Source: Glutamicibacter mishrai (GTDB taxonomy: Bacteria > Actinomycetota > Actinomycetes > Actinomycetales > Micrococcaceae). From it: a DNA stretch of 64,000 nt. Below, piece by piece: positions 63,002-64,000 of the stretch. Location of the stretch: NCBI RefSeq assembly GCF_012221945.1, contig NZ_CP032549.1, forward strand, positions 1,240,001-1,304,000. Reading direction: 5' to 3'. How positions within the stretch are numbered: the stretch's first letter is position 1; every line of letters begins with the position of its first letter. The notes below the pieces were generated by a model. That model was not told the DNA's origin. It did no database searches and was given only the letters and a program-made list of their open reading frames with translations. Made by a program: the position numbers and the translations under genes.

Positions 63002-64000
63002 ATGGTGTCGACTTATCTGAATGCTTATCCCGATGGCCTGCCCATCGGCGACCAGTGGGTTCCGTGTGGAGACAGCGTAGATATCGTCTTCCCCTATGAC
63101 TTATCGGTGGTTGCCACAGCACCGGTGGGAACCGTGGAAGATGCCGAGAACGCCTTGAATGCCGCCGAGCACGTCGCGGCAGAGGCAGAACACCTGAGCA
63201 CCGGAACGCGCCGCGCCATTCTCTCTTCCGTGCATGATCATCTGGCATTACATCGCGAAGAGCTGGAAAACCTTCTGGTCCTGGAAACCGGCAAGCCATT
63301 GGTTGACTGCCGGGTGGAAGTAGCCCGGACGCTGACCACGTGGTCCTCGGCCGCCGAAGAAGTCGCCCACATCCATGGCGAGACAGTGCCGCTGGATCTG
63401 CAGCCCGCCGGCGAAGGCATGATGGGCTTCTGGGTTCGCAAACCGGCAGGAATTGTCATAGGCATTGCGGGCTTCAACTACCCGCTGCTGTTGGCAAGCC
63501 ACAAGCTGGCACCAGCCCTTGCCGCGGGATGCCCGATCATCCTCAAGCCGGCCCCGAATACTCCCCTCGCCACGCTGTGGGCCGTGCACATCATCCGGGA
63601 GGTCCTGGCCGAATACGGTGTTAGCCGCAGCGCCGTCCAGCTTGTCACCGGTGGCATCGATGTCGGCGAGCGACTGGTGGGCGATCCACGCTCTGCGGTG
63701 GTTTCCTTCACCGGTTCCGCCGCCGTCGGACATCAGATCGCCAAGAACGCCGCCCCGAGGAAAACCGTGCTCGAGCTTGGCTCGAATACCGGATTCATCG
63801 TCGCATCGGACGCCAGCATTCCAGATGCCGTAGACGCTGTGCTGCGCGGAGGCTTCTACGCCAATGGCCAGGCCTGCATCTCCATCCAGCGTGTATTGCT
63901 TCAGCAGGAAATAGCCGAGGAGTTCCAAGCCCAGCTGCTGGAGCGCATCAAGGAAGTGGTTGTCGGAGATCCTCGCTCGGCAGACACCCGGGTAGCGCCG
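63002..64000 (+). CDS. Aldehyde dehydrogenase-family enzyme (partial)
   Basis: 333 visible residues, open at the right edge. It has SFTGSAAVGHQIA for cofactor binding, the glutamate motif VLELGSNTGFIV, and the cysteine motif NGQACISIQRV. The ELGSN form and the sequence around it resemble the phosphonoacetaldehyde/lactaldehyde-type subgroup rather than semialdehyde types. Start is provisional: ATG at 63002 has AGGA too close, and GTG at 63005 is the alternative. With the LeuB-like dehydrogenase, it may degrade a hydroxy- or oxo-acid aldehyde. Confidence 0.85.
   Translation, partial: MVSTYLNAYPDGLPIGDQWVPCGDSVDIVFPYDLSVVATAPVGTVEDAENALNAAEHVAAEAEHLSTGTRRAILSSVHDHLALHREELENLLVLETGKPLVDCRVEVARTLTTWSSAAEEVAHIHGETVPLDLQPAGEGMMGFWVRKPAGIVIGIAGFNYPLLLASHKLAPALAAGCPIILKPAPNTPLATLWAVHIIREVLAEYGVSRSAVQLVTGGIDVGERLVGDPRSAVVSFTGSAAVGHQIAKNAAPRKTVLELGSNTGFIVASDASIPDAVDAVLRGGFYANGQACISIQRVLLQQEIAEEFQAQLLERIKEVVVGDPRSADTRVAP

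Overview
The window looks like chromosomal DNA of a high-GC Gram-positive bacterium of the Micrococcaceae (Arthrobacter/Glutamicibacter type). The signs are GC-rich codon use, frequent ATGA and GTGA stop/start overlaps, GTG/TTG starts, a DUF222/HNH protein, a DesK/DesR-type two-component system next to an ABC exporter, and an actinobacterial-type LeuB paralog. The genus is an inference. I see no rRNA, tRNA, CRISPR array, insertion sequence, integrase or plasmid replication gene. Both ends cut genes: xdhB on the left and an aldehyde dehydrogenase on the right.

Layout. (1) 1-5.8 kb: minus-strand purine catabolism (guanine deaminase, NCS2 purine permease, xanthine dehydrogenase small and large subunits). 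(2) 6.1-14.5 kb: nitrate assimilation (nitrate/nitrite transporter, molybdopterin nitrate reductase, its flavoprotein partner, nitrite reductase NirB, with nirD on the opposite strand). (3) 14.5-18.1 kb: aldo/keto reductase, an SPFH membrane protein and a DUF222/HNH protein. (4) 18.3-24.8 kb: second NCS2 permease, FdhF/YdeP-type molybdoenzyme, FdhD, BCCT transporter. (5) 24.9-31.5 kb: a compact catabolic locus with a flavin reductase divergent from a GntR regulator, then two AA_synth-family proteins, an alpha/beta hydrolase, an aldehyde dehydrogenase, a tautomerase and a luciferase-like monooxygenase. (6) 31.7-49.3 kb: mixed housekeeping and accessory genes, including acyl-CoA synthetase, an atypical crotonase, an ABC exporter with sensor kinase and response regulator, DedA, aminotransferase, RlmN and GPP34. 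(7) 49.4-53.3 kb: amine oxidase, agmatine deiminase, N-carbamoylputrescine amidase and a TetR regulator. (8) 53.4-57.4 kb: a six-gene minus-strand operon with two SipW-type signal peptidases and several proteins carrying SipW-type signal peptides. (9) 57.8-64 kb: glutaminase, thioesterase, VOC protein, SGNH hydrolase, and a GntR / isopropylmalate-dehydrogenase-like / aldehyde dehydrogenase locus.

How the parts work together. Regions 1, 2 and 7 all release or assimilate nitrogen (purines, nitrate, agmatine). Xanthine dehydrogenase, nitrate reductase and the FdhF-type protein all need molybdenum cofactor, so the first 23 kb is rich in molybdoenzymes. Region 5 reads as a two-component flavin monooxygenase pathway: the reductase supplies reduced flavin, the luciferase-like oxygenase attacks an unknown, perhaps heterocyclic, substrate, and the hydrolase, tautomerase and dehydrogenase process the ring-opened product. 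Region 8 is the best candidate for a little-described system. It resembles a TasA/camelysin-like surface-protein export operon, and one of its signal peptidases is fused to a C-terminal segment that itself looks like a SipW substrate.

Regulatory DNA is informative. Three near-identical 10-bp sites sit on the region 5 promoters, two of them over start codons. Paired AACGAA-N5-TTCGTT sites flank the agmatine promoter. A FadR/PdhR-type palindrome lies just downstream of the predicted start of the last operon. All functional statements rest on reading motifs by eye; no database search was run.
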